DNA of 64,000 bases from Pelodera strongyloides. Lineage: Eukaryota; Nematoda; Chromadorea; Rhabditida; Rhabditidae. Numbering within the stretch: the first letter of the stretch is position 1; each line of letters begins with the position of its first letter. The position numbers and the translations under genes are program-made. The notes beneath the pieces were generated by a model. That model ran no database searches. It was not told the origin of the DNA and saw nothing but the letters and a program-made list of their open reading frames with translations. The DNA lies in contig JAANDG010000717.1 of assembly GCA_036852015.1 (NCBI GenBank), positions 1 to 64,000 on the forward strand, written 5' to 3'. Positions 1 through 12,000 of this stretch are shown piece after piece.

Positions 1-243
1 AATAAAAGTAGTGATGAAAAGAAAACAATCGTATAGGTAGCAGAGTCGGTCAAGAACACTGTGGTAAGTCGCTCAAGGGCACAGTAGATGGAACTTTGAT
101 TCGTTTTTCATTATGCTATTTGGTTTAAACGACATCAATAGTCTAAACAATTGCATGTTATATTGAATATCGACGAACACGAATGAGGGTTTTGAAGTTT
201 TGTGGAATATCCCATTTTCTCATAAATTGACGTGTCTGGTAAC

Positions 244-1199
244 CAGAGGCCGGATCCACCAACGAACTCTCACCCAGAGTGAGAGTTAGACATATTTCGG
301 GTGACAGTTTAACTCTCACTCTGGGTGAGAGTTAGAGCTAATTTGAGTGAGAGTTAGAGCTATTCCGGGTGAGAGTTCACGTGGCAAAATTTTGCAATCC
401 ACCAACATTTTGGGTGAAGGTGACACTTTCACCCGAGATATTTATTTATTTATACAAGAAAATCTTGTTATTCGCAGTTTTATAAATACAAAATTCATTT
501 ACTTATTAATTTTTCTTCGCTTTTCCCCCATCACTCCCTTTTATACATTTTTAGCTTATTTTCCCCAAAATTTTTTATTTTTTTTTATTTTTTCGTGTTT
601 ATGTTTTCATAATAGATAGAACTTGCTCACTTTTCGATACCCGAACAATTCGAATCAATGTATAAATATATGCATAATAAAATATATCAACGCGGCAAAA
701 GACTGGAGAAGAGCACCCAAAATAATCATCTGCAAAAAGTTCGCAGGGCGCAGTAATAGAACCTCCGTCGCATTGCCCTAAGGCGAGGCATTTGCCCGGC
801 ATGAAAGCCGTTATGTAACCATGTGTTAAACAGAGTGGCGTTTGTTAATTTTTCTCTATCATCATAAAACATAAGCTAGTACACTTCCTAAATCACTTCC
901 TGACGCATGATAATGCTTACATGTGAAATAAAACAAAATAAAAGCCATTTTTTCCAAAATTTTGCTAGGGTGAGAGTTAATTTTTTATCTCCCCCCACCT
1001 ATTTCTTGGGGGGAGATAATGCTCTCACCTCTCACTTTAGGTGAGAGTTAGAGTTGTTGGTGGATTGGAAAATTTGGTGAGAGTGAGAGCTAAAAACGTT
1101 GGTGGATCGGCGTTAACTCTCACCCTGCAAATAAGTCCCCCCGGGTGAGAGTTTTAGCTCTCACCCAGACAAAAAAAGTGTTGGTGGATCCGGCCTCTG
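244..1199. mobile_element. 956-bp MITE-like element with GAGGCCG-type inverted ends
   Basis: The 20-base terminal inverted repeat at 244-263 (CAGAGGCCGGATCCACCAAC) is matched perfectly in reverse at 1180-1199. A possible 3-bp target duplication (AAC) flanks it at 241-243 and 1200-1202. The interior has no transposase-like frame. It holds irregular copies of a GTGAGAGTTAGAG-type motif near both ends (about 272-380 and 1021-1160) and a C/G-rich hairpin at about 991-1016. It is probably a non-autonomous DNA transposon. The same outer motif recurs at 7396-7541 and 24632-25874. The rest of 1-1550 shows no gene. Confidence 0.8.
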
Positions 1200-1559
1200 A
1201 ACTCTCCTAGTCTCATATTCTGAAACCAGTATTCGACTAAAAGCTTGGCAGATGGTTAATCTGCTAGATCAGCCTAGGTTTTTTTTGTCCGATGCACTTC
1301 TCAATCTGATAATCTAATAAGCTGTCATAATCTGGTTGTCTAACATTTGTATGAAGCTGATAATCAATACTGTCTAATTGTAAGTCTGGTGGTATTCCAC
1401 CTGAAGTAATATGTTACTCTGATATTTGTTTGCTATGATATGCTAATCAAACAGTTGCTTCGGAGTAAGCTATAGGCTATAGTATACTAGTTATTCAAGG
1501 ACATGATGTTGTAGGTGTTCACCAAACCAATGGACACAAATAAAAATATGATTGTAATC

Positions 1560-1565
1560 TTTATT
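1560..1565 (-). promoter_or_regulatory. polyadenylation signal of the cuticle-type gene
   Basis: AATAAA on the minus strand (TTTATT on plus), about 58 bases downstream of the stop codon of the gene at 1623-2886. Confidence 0.6.
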
Positions 1566-1622
1566 TTCCTTGAGTTCAAAGGAGATCGACATTTGTCTCA
1601 TAATAATTTGCATATTCTATAT

Positions 1623-2886
1623 CTAGTGCTTGTATCCGGTAGCGTAAGCTCCAGCAGTGTGTGCTGGAGCAGCTACGGGCTGAGCATAAGCTCCGGAAGG
1701 AACTGAGGAGACGGCAGGTGCAGATGATGCATACGAATGAGAGACGGGTGCTGGGGCCTAAATAGAGAAACAATTCGAAGCGCTCGTGAATAATTCTTAT
1801 CTTGGAGACGCGCTCACTACACGCTCACATTTTCTCTGAGATATATTTATTGCCTAATGCAAGCTAACCAGAAACGGTAGAGATTTTCGATTAATACGGA
1901 GCGAAAAATCTAGAGTTGTGTTGTTTTTGATTATATTTTTCGTGAAACACTGACATAAAATCTCCTTACCTGAACGTATGTGGAGGCTACTGGGGCAGAG
2001 TAGGTCTGGGCAGGTGCGGAGTAGGTTTGTACTGGGGCAGAGTAGGTTTGAGCGGGAGCGGAGTAGGTCTGCACCGGGGCGGCGTACCCTTGGGCGGGTG
2101 CGTAGTAGGTTTGAGCGGGAGCAGAGTAGGTCTGGACTGGTTGGTACGACTGGGAATATGATGAAGCTCCGTTTCCGTAATTTGAGTATCCCGAACCTCC
2201 GTAGTTAGATCCGTAGTTAGATCCAGCTCCGTAAGATCCATAGTTGCTAGCTCCGTAGTTTTGACCGTATCCAGATCCGTACTGCTGCCCGTAGTTGGAT
2301 CCAGCCCCGTAGCTAGCTCCTCCGCAGGTTGTGCAGCAGGTGTTACATCCACCACCTCCGAGGCCGAGCAGTTGTTCTAAATATAAACGAATCAAGGGAA
2401 TAGTTCATGAGTTTCCGGCCTTCGTCCTCAAGAAATCACATTCTTTGAGTACTACGGGATGAAACTACTTTCTTGGAAACTTTATGTTGTTTAGGTTGCA
2501 TGTTTAGGTTGCATGGAGAGATATGATACAGATACTTATGTTGGAAACGTATGTATGTAGTATCAGAATCACAAAGTGCCGGTGACTGGTTTACTTATTT
2601 ATCAACTAGCACCATAGTATCACAAATGGTATCACTATGAGGTTTTCATTCATATGAGATATGAGTGCTGATATGTACAAGAATCATATATGCGAGGATC
2701 ATAAAAGGTTCCCATGAGGTGAAAGCAATGCATAACAACATAACACTACTGTTGGTTAGCAATCAGGCAAAGACATAGGTGTCTCTGTGTCAGGGCATTA
2801 TATACTTTTTATTCCAACTTACCAAGTCCGAGGAAGTTTGCTGAGGCGACTCCGACCACGGCGAGGAGGACAACTGCGAATTTCAT
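1623..2886 (-). CDS. secreted Tyr/Gly/Pro-rich cuticle-type protein
   Basis: Three coding exons at 2823-2886, 1970-2376 and 1623-1757 join in phase through GT-AG introns to give 201 residues. Residues 1-17 form a clear signal peptide (MKFAVVLLAVVGVASAN). A cysteine cluster follows near residues 33-40 (CNTCCTTC). Next come about 45 residues rich in Gly, Tyr, Ser and Asn, then about 12 units of a YSAPAQT/YSAPVQT type, and a short A/P/Y-rich tail ending GYKH. A 5' noncoding exon ends at 3048 (donor GTAAAT), and its intron ends just before the start codon. No enzyme domain is visible. The composition suits a structural extracellular protein such as a cuticle or eggshell component with tyrosine cross-links. 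That role is inferred from composition. I do not recognise a specific orthologue. Confidence 0.85.
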
Positions 2887-3094
2887 TCTGAAAGGGAAAC
2901 AGAGTTTTGAACAAACAATTTGAAAATAGCCAAGCATATTAATATTAAGGAACTATCAAAGCTTGTTGATTATTAGACTAACACATATCTGAACATTATT
3001 GAATTAAAAAAAATATATATGTGACTTAGAAAAAATCAAAGATTTACCTGCTAGTGTGATTTTGAAGTGCACAAAAATGCTCGTCTGCCCTGTC

Positions 3095-3102
3095 CTTTTA
3101 TA
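3095..3102 (-). promoter_or_regulatory. TATA box of the cuticle-type gene
   Basis: TATAAAAG on the minus strand lies about 50 bases upstream of the 5' noncoding exon's donor at 3047/3048. This predicts transcription starting near 3070-3075. A strong TATA box fits a highly expressed structural gene. Confidence 0.65.
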
Positions 3103-4012
3103 CTCGCCCTTTGTGGATAAGGCCTTGAAGGGATGAAAGTGCTGCAGACCTTCCATTTATCTCTATTTCTCGGACTATGTGGCCCCCCGCGGTAGTTTAG
3201 ATCACTTTTTTTTTCGGAAATCGCGAATATTTTTCCAAACGCAGTTTGGGGGAAACTGTACATTCCTAGTCATGCAAAAAAAGCATTTGTAGTTCGTGGT
3301 CAATGTCTGTAAATACATTTAATATATCATATCCAATGAACAAATGTAAATTAAAACCATTGAATATTCTCGCATGCCCGCGGGGTGTCTGCGAAAGGTG
3401 ACAAGCTGGGCGGGCCACATATTGCCCGAGTAGGCTCAGCCTTTCATGCTATCATGAGCTAATCACACGGGCGTAACAGATGATATTCATTACTTTGACA
3501 TTCCAGTTTTCTTGCAAGAGTTATTTCATTTCTTCTAACAACAGTCCATTTCAGATTCAATGATGAAACTGAATAGATTCAAATTAACAAATAGAAAAAT
3601 TAAAATGTTATCTCAGTTACTTCCTGCTCGGTTTCTGTTTTGTTATACCCTTTTTTCATTTCTTTCTTCTTTTGCAGATCTATTGCATTTGATGACCTTG
3701 GAGGGAAAATAGTGGAACGAGGTTGATGTTGTTGGATAAACCGAATAAAAAGATATAATGGAAACCGTGCAACGAAACTCCCGAGTAGACACCTTTTTGT
3801 GCTCCCCGCCACGCCCGAAAACAGAACGGAAATCACACCGGAAATCTCAATTTTCATCAGTAGTTAGCCCCGGGTCAATGTCATCAGACATATAGTTTGT
3901 GTGCGATGTGAAACTGCAGGTTTATCAAGCTAAACTGAGAGAACCTGGGCGGTATGTAGACTGTAGACCTGGTACGCACAGGTAATTTCCCACCAATGCT
4001 CACTCACTTAAT

Positions 4013-4588
4013 AGCCCGTATTCTCGGGCTGCACGGAACTTCAAAAATGGGAACATGTTCCGGGAAATTATCCGCGCGGAAATCTTCCGCTGCGGAAATG
4101 GTTCCGCTCCGGATGTGCGCCAGAATACGAATCGAACGAAACATGTTCCGTGTAGTTTAAAACCTTGACTTTACCACTAATTTTCTTTCATATTTTGAGT
4201 TTATATTATAATATTTTTACTGTTTTTATATATAATTTAACACAGTTATTAGTTATAGCAAATTTCTAGCATCCATGTGCTTAATTTTTCACCAACGAAC
4301 TGTAAATTTAACGAAAATTATTCTTTAAAAATAAAAAAAGTGAAAGAAAAACAAAATAACAATAATTTACAAAGAAATAAAGTAAAAATAAAGCAACGGA
4401 AAATTTCCGTCGTGATTTCCCACCCAAAAACCTCGGGGAAATTTTTGTATGGAAAAAATTTCCGTTTTGCCGAACGGAAATTTGCAGACTACAAACTACA
4501 CGCTCCGTTTTTCCGAGAATACCATTCTTTTCGCGGAACGGAACATGTTCCGCGACGGAAAATTTCCGTGCGCCCGAGAATACGGGCT
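4013..4588. mobile_element. 576-bp TA-flanked MITE with AGCCCGTATTCTCGGG ends
   Basis: The ends at 4013-4029 and 4572-4588 are perfect inverted repeats (AGCCCGTATTCTCGGGC). TA lies on both sides, which fits insertion at a TA dinucleotide as in Tc1/mariner-type MITEs. Subterminal palindromes such as GGAACATGTTCC occur at both ends. No transposase frame is present. Fragments of the same end occur at about 8571 and 22731. Apart from this and the MITE at 5341, 3110-6080 shows no gene. Confidence 0.75.
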
Positions 4589-5340
4589 ATTATGTACGTA
4601 AGGGTACGTGAGTCATTTCATCGTATTGCAGTACAATTAGTGGTGTAATTCGAATTTTTACACTAACTATGTGGTTCCGAGAGCAGCGTACTAGTAACCT
4701 GCGCGATACACCGGAGTTTTTTTTTATTTATTTTGGTAAACTGGCAAGCATTTTGCATTTGATATTCAATTTTCATGTTATGGTTTCTTCCTCCATATGA
4801 ATTATGTACACGGCTTTGTTGTTGCACTATTACCACAAAGGTTCAGGTTTTTTCGCTGAAATCTAAAGCGTGTGCATAATACATATGCAATATTGCGTGA
4901 CATCCTGCGTTGGTCGCACTTCACATAGAGAGCTTCGTTGTTCGGTATAACTGACATTGTGAAAATGTATTTAGAAAGCGAAGTTCAAACTCGTTGTTTC
5001 CTTGTGTAAGAGAAAGACGCTGTCTTATGGTTCCCTTTGGTCGACTTTCTTTATTTGTATTGCAATAAACCATTCTTATTAGACAACGTAATAATAAAAG
5101 CTTTATTCAATTCGTATGAAAACAAATAACTGAACAATGTGTAATCTTAAAGCAACAAGTTGTGAGCGAATGGATCACGGGAATAATAGTAAAACATACA
5201 ACGTAAAAGTTCAGTGGGAGGGCGGTCACCGAAATGGCCCCTCAATTGCACGCACCACCCTTTCAGGTTGAGCCAGTTGTACGCCAGGTGCGCGCGTGAG
5301 CTCCTGGAGCCCCAACGGGCCCCTCGAGGACGATAAATTT

Positions 5341-5535
5341 TTAAGGCAATATAACATCCGCTTTTTGAAACGTCTGTATGATGGAGGACTGCATTCCTAT
5401 CTATGTATTTATACAATGCTATGCGAGCTCGAATTGAGCCCGATTTTGTGTTCATATCGTACGCATTAACAAATGATACATGGGAATGCAGTTATCCAAA
5501 ATCAGTTTCATAAACCGGCTGTTGCATCGCTTTAA
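5341..5535. mobile_element. TTAA-ended MITE, GCGATA/CCGG family, diverged copy
   Basis: Starts TTAAGGCAATATAACATCCG and ends in the inverse, CGGCTGTTGCATCGCTTTAA. It shares the subterminal TTTTTGAAACG...TGGAGGACTGCATTCC block with the copies at 6667, 9019 and 44264-44616. Confidence 0.6.
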
Positions 5536-6083
5536 AATGGAATGAATTGGTTACCTAGCATAGAAAACGTTTAGAAATACATTATTGAGCAATAATACAA
5601 GTAAATGTAAAGACGTAAAGTTGCTGCTAAAAGCTATGCAAATACGTACGCTTATTAGCCAATTTAGTGTACAGTTCTTTAGGAGTTGAAAAGATAAATT
5701 TTAGTACATTGAATAAATATTGCAAAACAACGAGCTCAAGAAATGCACTTTCCCCATATAAAATTTCTAAAACGAAAAAAAAAACAAGTTGTACGTCGAT
5801 TTGTTAACAACGTCAATGAAAGAACATAAAAGGTCTATATTGCGAATAAATTGCACTAAAAGAAGAAAGACAAACTGATATGCTAAGCTGTGTTTGGAGC
5901 ACCGCATATATCAAACAACAAACATTTACTTGGAATGTGTTCATGGGATTGGACGATGATTATTGTTAGTATTTCGCGTCCAAGAAAGTGTAAGATTTGG
6001 CAAATGAACTTGAAGATGCATTGCACTATAATTAATTCAACCCTATTGCACACTACTGTAATATCCTACTGTATCGCGTAGGT

Positions 6084-9000
6084 TTACCTTTTAGAGAACG
6101 CCGACGGGCTGAGCACAGACGCCATGAGTACCGAGGGTGAGAGAACGGAGGGGGAGAGTACTGTAGGAGAAAGAATACCTCCACCGAGTACCATAGGAGA
6201 GAGAACATCGGGTCCCAACACGACGGGACTGAGAATCAGGGGCGAGAGTACATACGGATTGATGACGTTGGGTGAGAGAACATAGGGGTTGAGGATAAAA
6301 GGAGCGAAAACGAGCGGAGAGATCACGTAAGGAGAGAGAACGTAGGGAGACAGAATGAAAGGCATACCGACGGCAGTGGAGAGCACATACGGTGAGAGCA
6401 CTGCTGGGTTCAGGATCAGGGGACTGAAAATGAAATGACTACAGTAAACTTGTCCGATTACTTAATTGTGGTAAGTACTTTCCTATCATCAATACAACAA
6501 TAAATTCCTTTACACACGTTCAAAACCGAAACACCCTTCCTATCTTCTGCAGAATTTGGCATGCTAATGCTACCAAATATGTTTACTTCACACTCTTCTG
6601 GTGCATAATATAGTGTTTGTTTATGTGATGAGCCTTGGGCTAATAAGAAAAGGCAGAGTTTGAGTTTCTAAAGCGAAATGCCGGCTGGTTTTTGAAACAC
6701 ATCGTGGACATCTTCATTTTTTATGCAGCGTATGCAAATGAGCGTAATTTGAAATAAAAAATCGACCCCAATTCGACCTCACTTAGCATAAATAGATAAA
6801 ATGGATTTGTCAATGATGCGTTTTAAGAACCGGCCGATACTTCGCTTTAAGATCACCCTTCTTGATTGACATTTTGTTTTTCAAACGAGAAGAAGGCAAA
6901 CTTACGAGAAGAGAGACGGAGAGAGAACGACAGGACCAAGTATGGTTAGTCCGAATACTGGACTAAACATATAGGGAGCGAGTACGGTAGGCTGGAGCAC
7001 AGACAACCAAGTGATCTGACGTTTGTGACGCGTCGAGTTCGAGTAGACATCGCGGAGCTGAAACCAGGGGAAACTTACGGTGTGCTTGGGCGCAGCGGTA
7101 TCAAATCGGTATGCGAGGAAGTCGCTGCGCAATCCTTTCGACAATGGCACCGCAGCTAACACGCCATTGTGCATACTTAGTATGCTATCAGCATTTTTAA
7201 TAATTCTTTGCAGTGAGTAGGAAAAGTTATGTCAACAAGTAATGAAACTAGTTCGTTTCTCAGAAATGGCACAAACGGAAGCTTTTGTAGTGCCCAGTAT
7301 ACTCCAGTTTTCTAAGAATAAGCACAGTAGATCTATGATGGAGGTTAGGAATAATATATTGTTGTCGTCGCGTAATGCTACGGAACGCGAGATCTGAGGC
7401 CGTATTCACCAACGCGCAGGGAGCCCTCCCTGCCCCCCCCCCCCAGGGAGCTTAAGAGCTCGTAGAGAGTGCAAGACAGAAGAGATTCAGAGCGCACGAG
7501 AACCTAGGCAAGGCTCCCTGTGTGTTGGTGAATACGGCCTCTGTATGCCCATGCACCACTGTGTCCAAATGTACTGTAATAGCACATAATGGAACTCAAT
7601 TTGCCACTTGTTCATCATACATTTCAAAACACATGCTGCTCTATGCTACGCGTGTCTTCCCCTTTAAAGGGATCGGCTCACCTTAAATTGTGTCTGTTTT
7701 TTTTGTTTCTTTATTTTCTATAAGGGATAGTAAAAATTTGGAACACAAAAAGTAGTGTTCTATTTCAATACTCACGGAGATATTAGGTGATAAAGTGGTG
7801 GAGATATTAGGTGATAAAGTGGATGATCGGTCCAAAATGGCAAAGGGTAATTGTCTCCATACAAACAAGGCAGGACAATTGCCCTTTTCCATTTTGGGCC
7901 GATCAATCCCCCACTTTATCACCTAATATCTCCGTGAGTATTGAAATAGAACACTACTTTTTGTATTCCAAATTTTTATTATCCCTTATAGAAAATAAAG
8001 AAACAAAAAAAACAGACACAATTTAAGGTGAGCCGATCCCTTTAAAAACCCGGACTCACATCAGTTGTGTTGCTAGCAATCTGTCTGATTCGCAGCCACA
8101 TTGCCTCCTCCCTCTCCATCGGCGACTGTTTCTTGTATTCTTCTATATCGAATCCATGGTCCTTACGCTCCGATATTCCTGCAAAGAGACGTTTATAACT
8201 TGGGCCCAAGCATAATCCTAAGTATAAGCCTAAGGCTGCTGAAACCTACTAAGAAAAATACGTCGTACACTTTTTACTTCGCAAACTAAATCGTCGACAC
8301 CCGCACTATCTACTACTAAATAAAGAGTACTTTGACACCGCTCCTCTTCTCATAAAAAAAGACAATGGCCACAAAACATCAAATTTCAACTAGGTAGGTG
8401 TCGCTATAAACCATACCCTGCTTCTCGTGTAGCTTCTCGATTTGATGTGGTTCCATGAATGTATATCCCCTTTTATTGTACATCTTCTTTTGCTTTCTAA
8501 AATAAAGTGTTTCAATCCATGCATATTGCGGTGTTGAGTATTTAATAATCAGATTGCAGAACAAATTAGCCCGTATTCTCGGGTCGACGGAAACGTTCCG
8601 TTTGGGAAATCCTTTGTATGCAAATTTCTCGACTATCTAGACTAGCTGGAGGAAAAATTTGCATACGAATGAGGTCCCAAACGGAATTAATGAGGTCCCA
8701 AACGGAAAGCTATTATTGCTTGATTGATTTACGTTTTCAAGCTTATTAAAATATGTATACGGAAATTATTCTAAACGAAATCCCTACCCTTTGAATGTCT
8801 TGCTGAGCTCGTCGAATATTGCTTTGACTCTCTGCGTCACTTCCAAAATCTCTCCCTCCATTCCGAACAGATTCGCATTTTGAATGGTCTAAATTAAGTA
8901 ACGAAGCTGAAAGTGGACGAAACAATGATTGGAAACGTTTATCCTTTGCTCATGGAATAACTCAGTTAATCAAACAAAGAGCAAAATCACTGTCTTATTC

Positions 9001-12000
9001 TCCACGCATTGTTTTGTATTAAAGCGAAATACCGGCCGGTTTTTGAAATGCATCGTGGAAAACTGTATTCTTACGGACTTATGCTAATTTATTCGAATTC
9101 TGCTCGATTTTTTTATTCTATGTTTATTTGCATAAGCTGCATAAGAATGCCGGTCGGTATTTCGCTTTAAATAGGATTTTTTTGACATGAAGTATGTACC
9201 GTAACCCTTGTCAGCATGGGATCTGCAAAAAGGGTTATGTACCAATGAACGACTATTATTATTATGACAGTGCCTCGGTAGAAGTGAACAATTGTTCTAC
9301 GTTACCTTCATTGCACCATCGACCGTCTCCCTAGCTCCTGAGATCTCCATCACCATTTCCAGCACAGCGGATCGGTCTTTTTCATCCATTCCAGACGCCT
9401 CCATCAACTGAACTCTTCGGTTACTTATTTGGTTACAGTATCCAGCAAAGAGGTGCACTTATCACTTATGATGTATCTAAGAGTCACGTAGCAGCACAAG
9501 TTTTCATTAACTGCCTCAGACATCTGCTGTGGTAAGGTCTCAACTCAGTAGCTTTGCAAAAAGTATTACCGCGTTGTCAGTACACCTTACAAGCAGTTTT
9601 TTCAGTATTATGTGCATGTTCTGGTTGGGATATTCGTTATAATTACAGTCCATATGCTACACGGAGCTAAATGTAAAAAGTTGGGAATAAAAAGGAAGAA
9701 AGCAACTACCTTTGGCAGTGGTAATATCTGTTCCTCTGCGTCATCGTTGTAAAATGAGAGGACGGAAGGGGAAAGAGCACCATTGTTACCGTACTTATCG
9801 GGCATTATTGGAGCGAATCTGCAAAAAGTAATAATTATTGTAAAATCTAACAAATAATCTATGGTTGGCTCGCTCCGACAAAGACGTGCAAAGGCAGGTT
9901 TCAAGTTTCAAGATTGCAAGGCTTGTGCTGAATCTTCCAGTTCGTCTATATCCATTGCAAATGCGGTCGCCTGCAAAGCCTTGACGATCGCTTATGCAAA
10001 AAAAACCTTACTTTCAAATATTCTAATAACATTTCTAGTCTTTCCCATTAGATATTCTCTTTAATTGCACGAGAACCAAGGAAAGTCGTAGAAATCGCAA
10101 ATGGCCCAACATCTGTTGTTAGTGTATAGAGAAGAAATATAGCATAGTCCACCTTGGTGACAGGAATTTGAAGTTCGACTTGCTAGTTCCCTTCTTTCCA
10201 GTCAATTTTCGCACCAAATTGTAGGCGTCCTCGATGAATTCGGGTTGTTTGGCCTAGATAATTACATATACAATACAGTTTCTTTGATGATATGTCAGTT
10301 AGAACTATCCTCTGGAATTTCTTTTCATCTTTGGTGGATATATATATATATGTCATGCATTTTTTCGTATTTTATCTTTGATTTACTACTTTGAATTTTA
10401 AAACTATTGAATTCTTTCATCGTCTCTTTTGGCGTTGCGCTCTTTCTAACAATAAGAGTCTAATACACATAAACATAAGCATATCAACTATTTGGGGGCG
10501 ATTTAAATTATATTGCGTGAGTTAATTATCAATTATACTGTGCTGACAAAAATATGTGTCACTGTTCTATTCCACTAGGGCCGGTGGATTTTTCAGCCTT
10601 GGGATAAATAGGAAAATATTTTTATACTGTAAGTCAACCTTCGTTAACGTTTCAATGTATAACAGAAACTTGTAGAAGCTAATAAATTCTATGATTATAA
10701 TCAAACCTTTTCCAGAAATGACATAGTAGGCTCTTCATTCCCTAGTACAAGATCGTACATACGGAGATCATAGACCTTGGAAGTATCAGAATATTATAAA
10801 TTAATATATTAGATGACATCGTTCTTCTTGTAAATACATCGTATTAATTTGTACTTCACTTCCCATTAATATTGGCAATTTATTGGTTTTTTATTGATTT
10901 CCACCCATATGGGAGTGTGCTTATGCTTATGCTAATAAAAAGTTAAATGTTAAATATGTATGGCAGAACTTGTGTTTCTGAAACCACCAGCATTCAAAAC
11001 CTTCAACCTCAAGATTGTTTTCATTTTACCCTTGAATTATGACTGACGTCTAGTATTTTGTCCACATGCATGCTAATATCCTATGATTTTCCGCCTTTGC
11101 TCTACGTTTTTATAAAGTTTATATATTTATATCTGCTTACCTTTGCTCCCTTTTCGCTTGCCCTCTTATCCATTGACTTTTTCAAATTTAGGAGTCCTTT
11201 ATAAGTTTCAGTCCAAGTTCCTAAACTGAGATGCAATTCAAAATTCGTTACTTTCCTTTTATTTACTTTACATGTTCCTTGCCCAATGTCCCTCGCATAT
11301 AATAAGATGTCCACTTATTTTGTTTCACTTATTTTAGTTGTCATTGCTTATTATGTCTCTCATCATTGAGCTTTTCCGGAGGGCATAAAAATTTATAGCA
11401 ATAAATATAAGACTAAAAAACTTCACCGAGGTGGACGGTCTCCTAATACACCATTTCAATCAAGTTCATTCAAGAATTAACAGTCACCAGCAACCAAAAA
11501 TAATTGTGGTTGACGGACGAAAAATAAATGTTATGATTACTTACCAAGGGTTCCATTAGCTGTAGAATTGTCTCCTCTGACCATCTGTACGATCAGATTA
11601 GTAACTCTTCGTACAGGAGAAGTGTTCTTTGTCAGAAGGGCCGGCGCTTTATCCATATTTTTCACCTGAAGTAGCCACGTGTGATTTACAAAGTGATTTA
11701 CCAAACAACCCTTACAATTAGGAGTCTTGATAGAAATATGATTATGCTAAATTATGAGGTACTAAACAAGAGTTAAAAGTTTGTCAAACGCCAAAAAATC
11801 GATAATACCAGAAAAATCGATTACCTACCATAAACTTCTGGCTGTCACTCTTTTGTACCATATCCGCAATCAATCGATATGGAGATCTCTTTGCACGGAA
11901 ATGCTCTTCGGTTTTCTTTATTTTATGCAAATGTTTCATCTGCATTTGTCTTTTCACGTCCTAAAATATAGAGATTTATGAAAACCGACATCTATTTATA

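Noticed and set aside
1978..2355. Overlapping frames in the cuticle-type gene region
   Set aside because: Antisense and out-of-frame shadows of the repeat-rich exon; only one frame links to the signal peptide and the final exon.
7683..8026. Two similar open frames on opposite strands
   Set aside because: They are the two arms of a foldback MITE.
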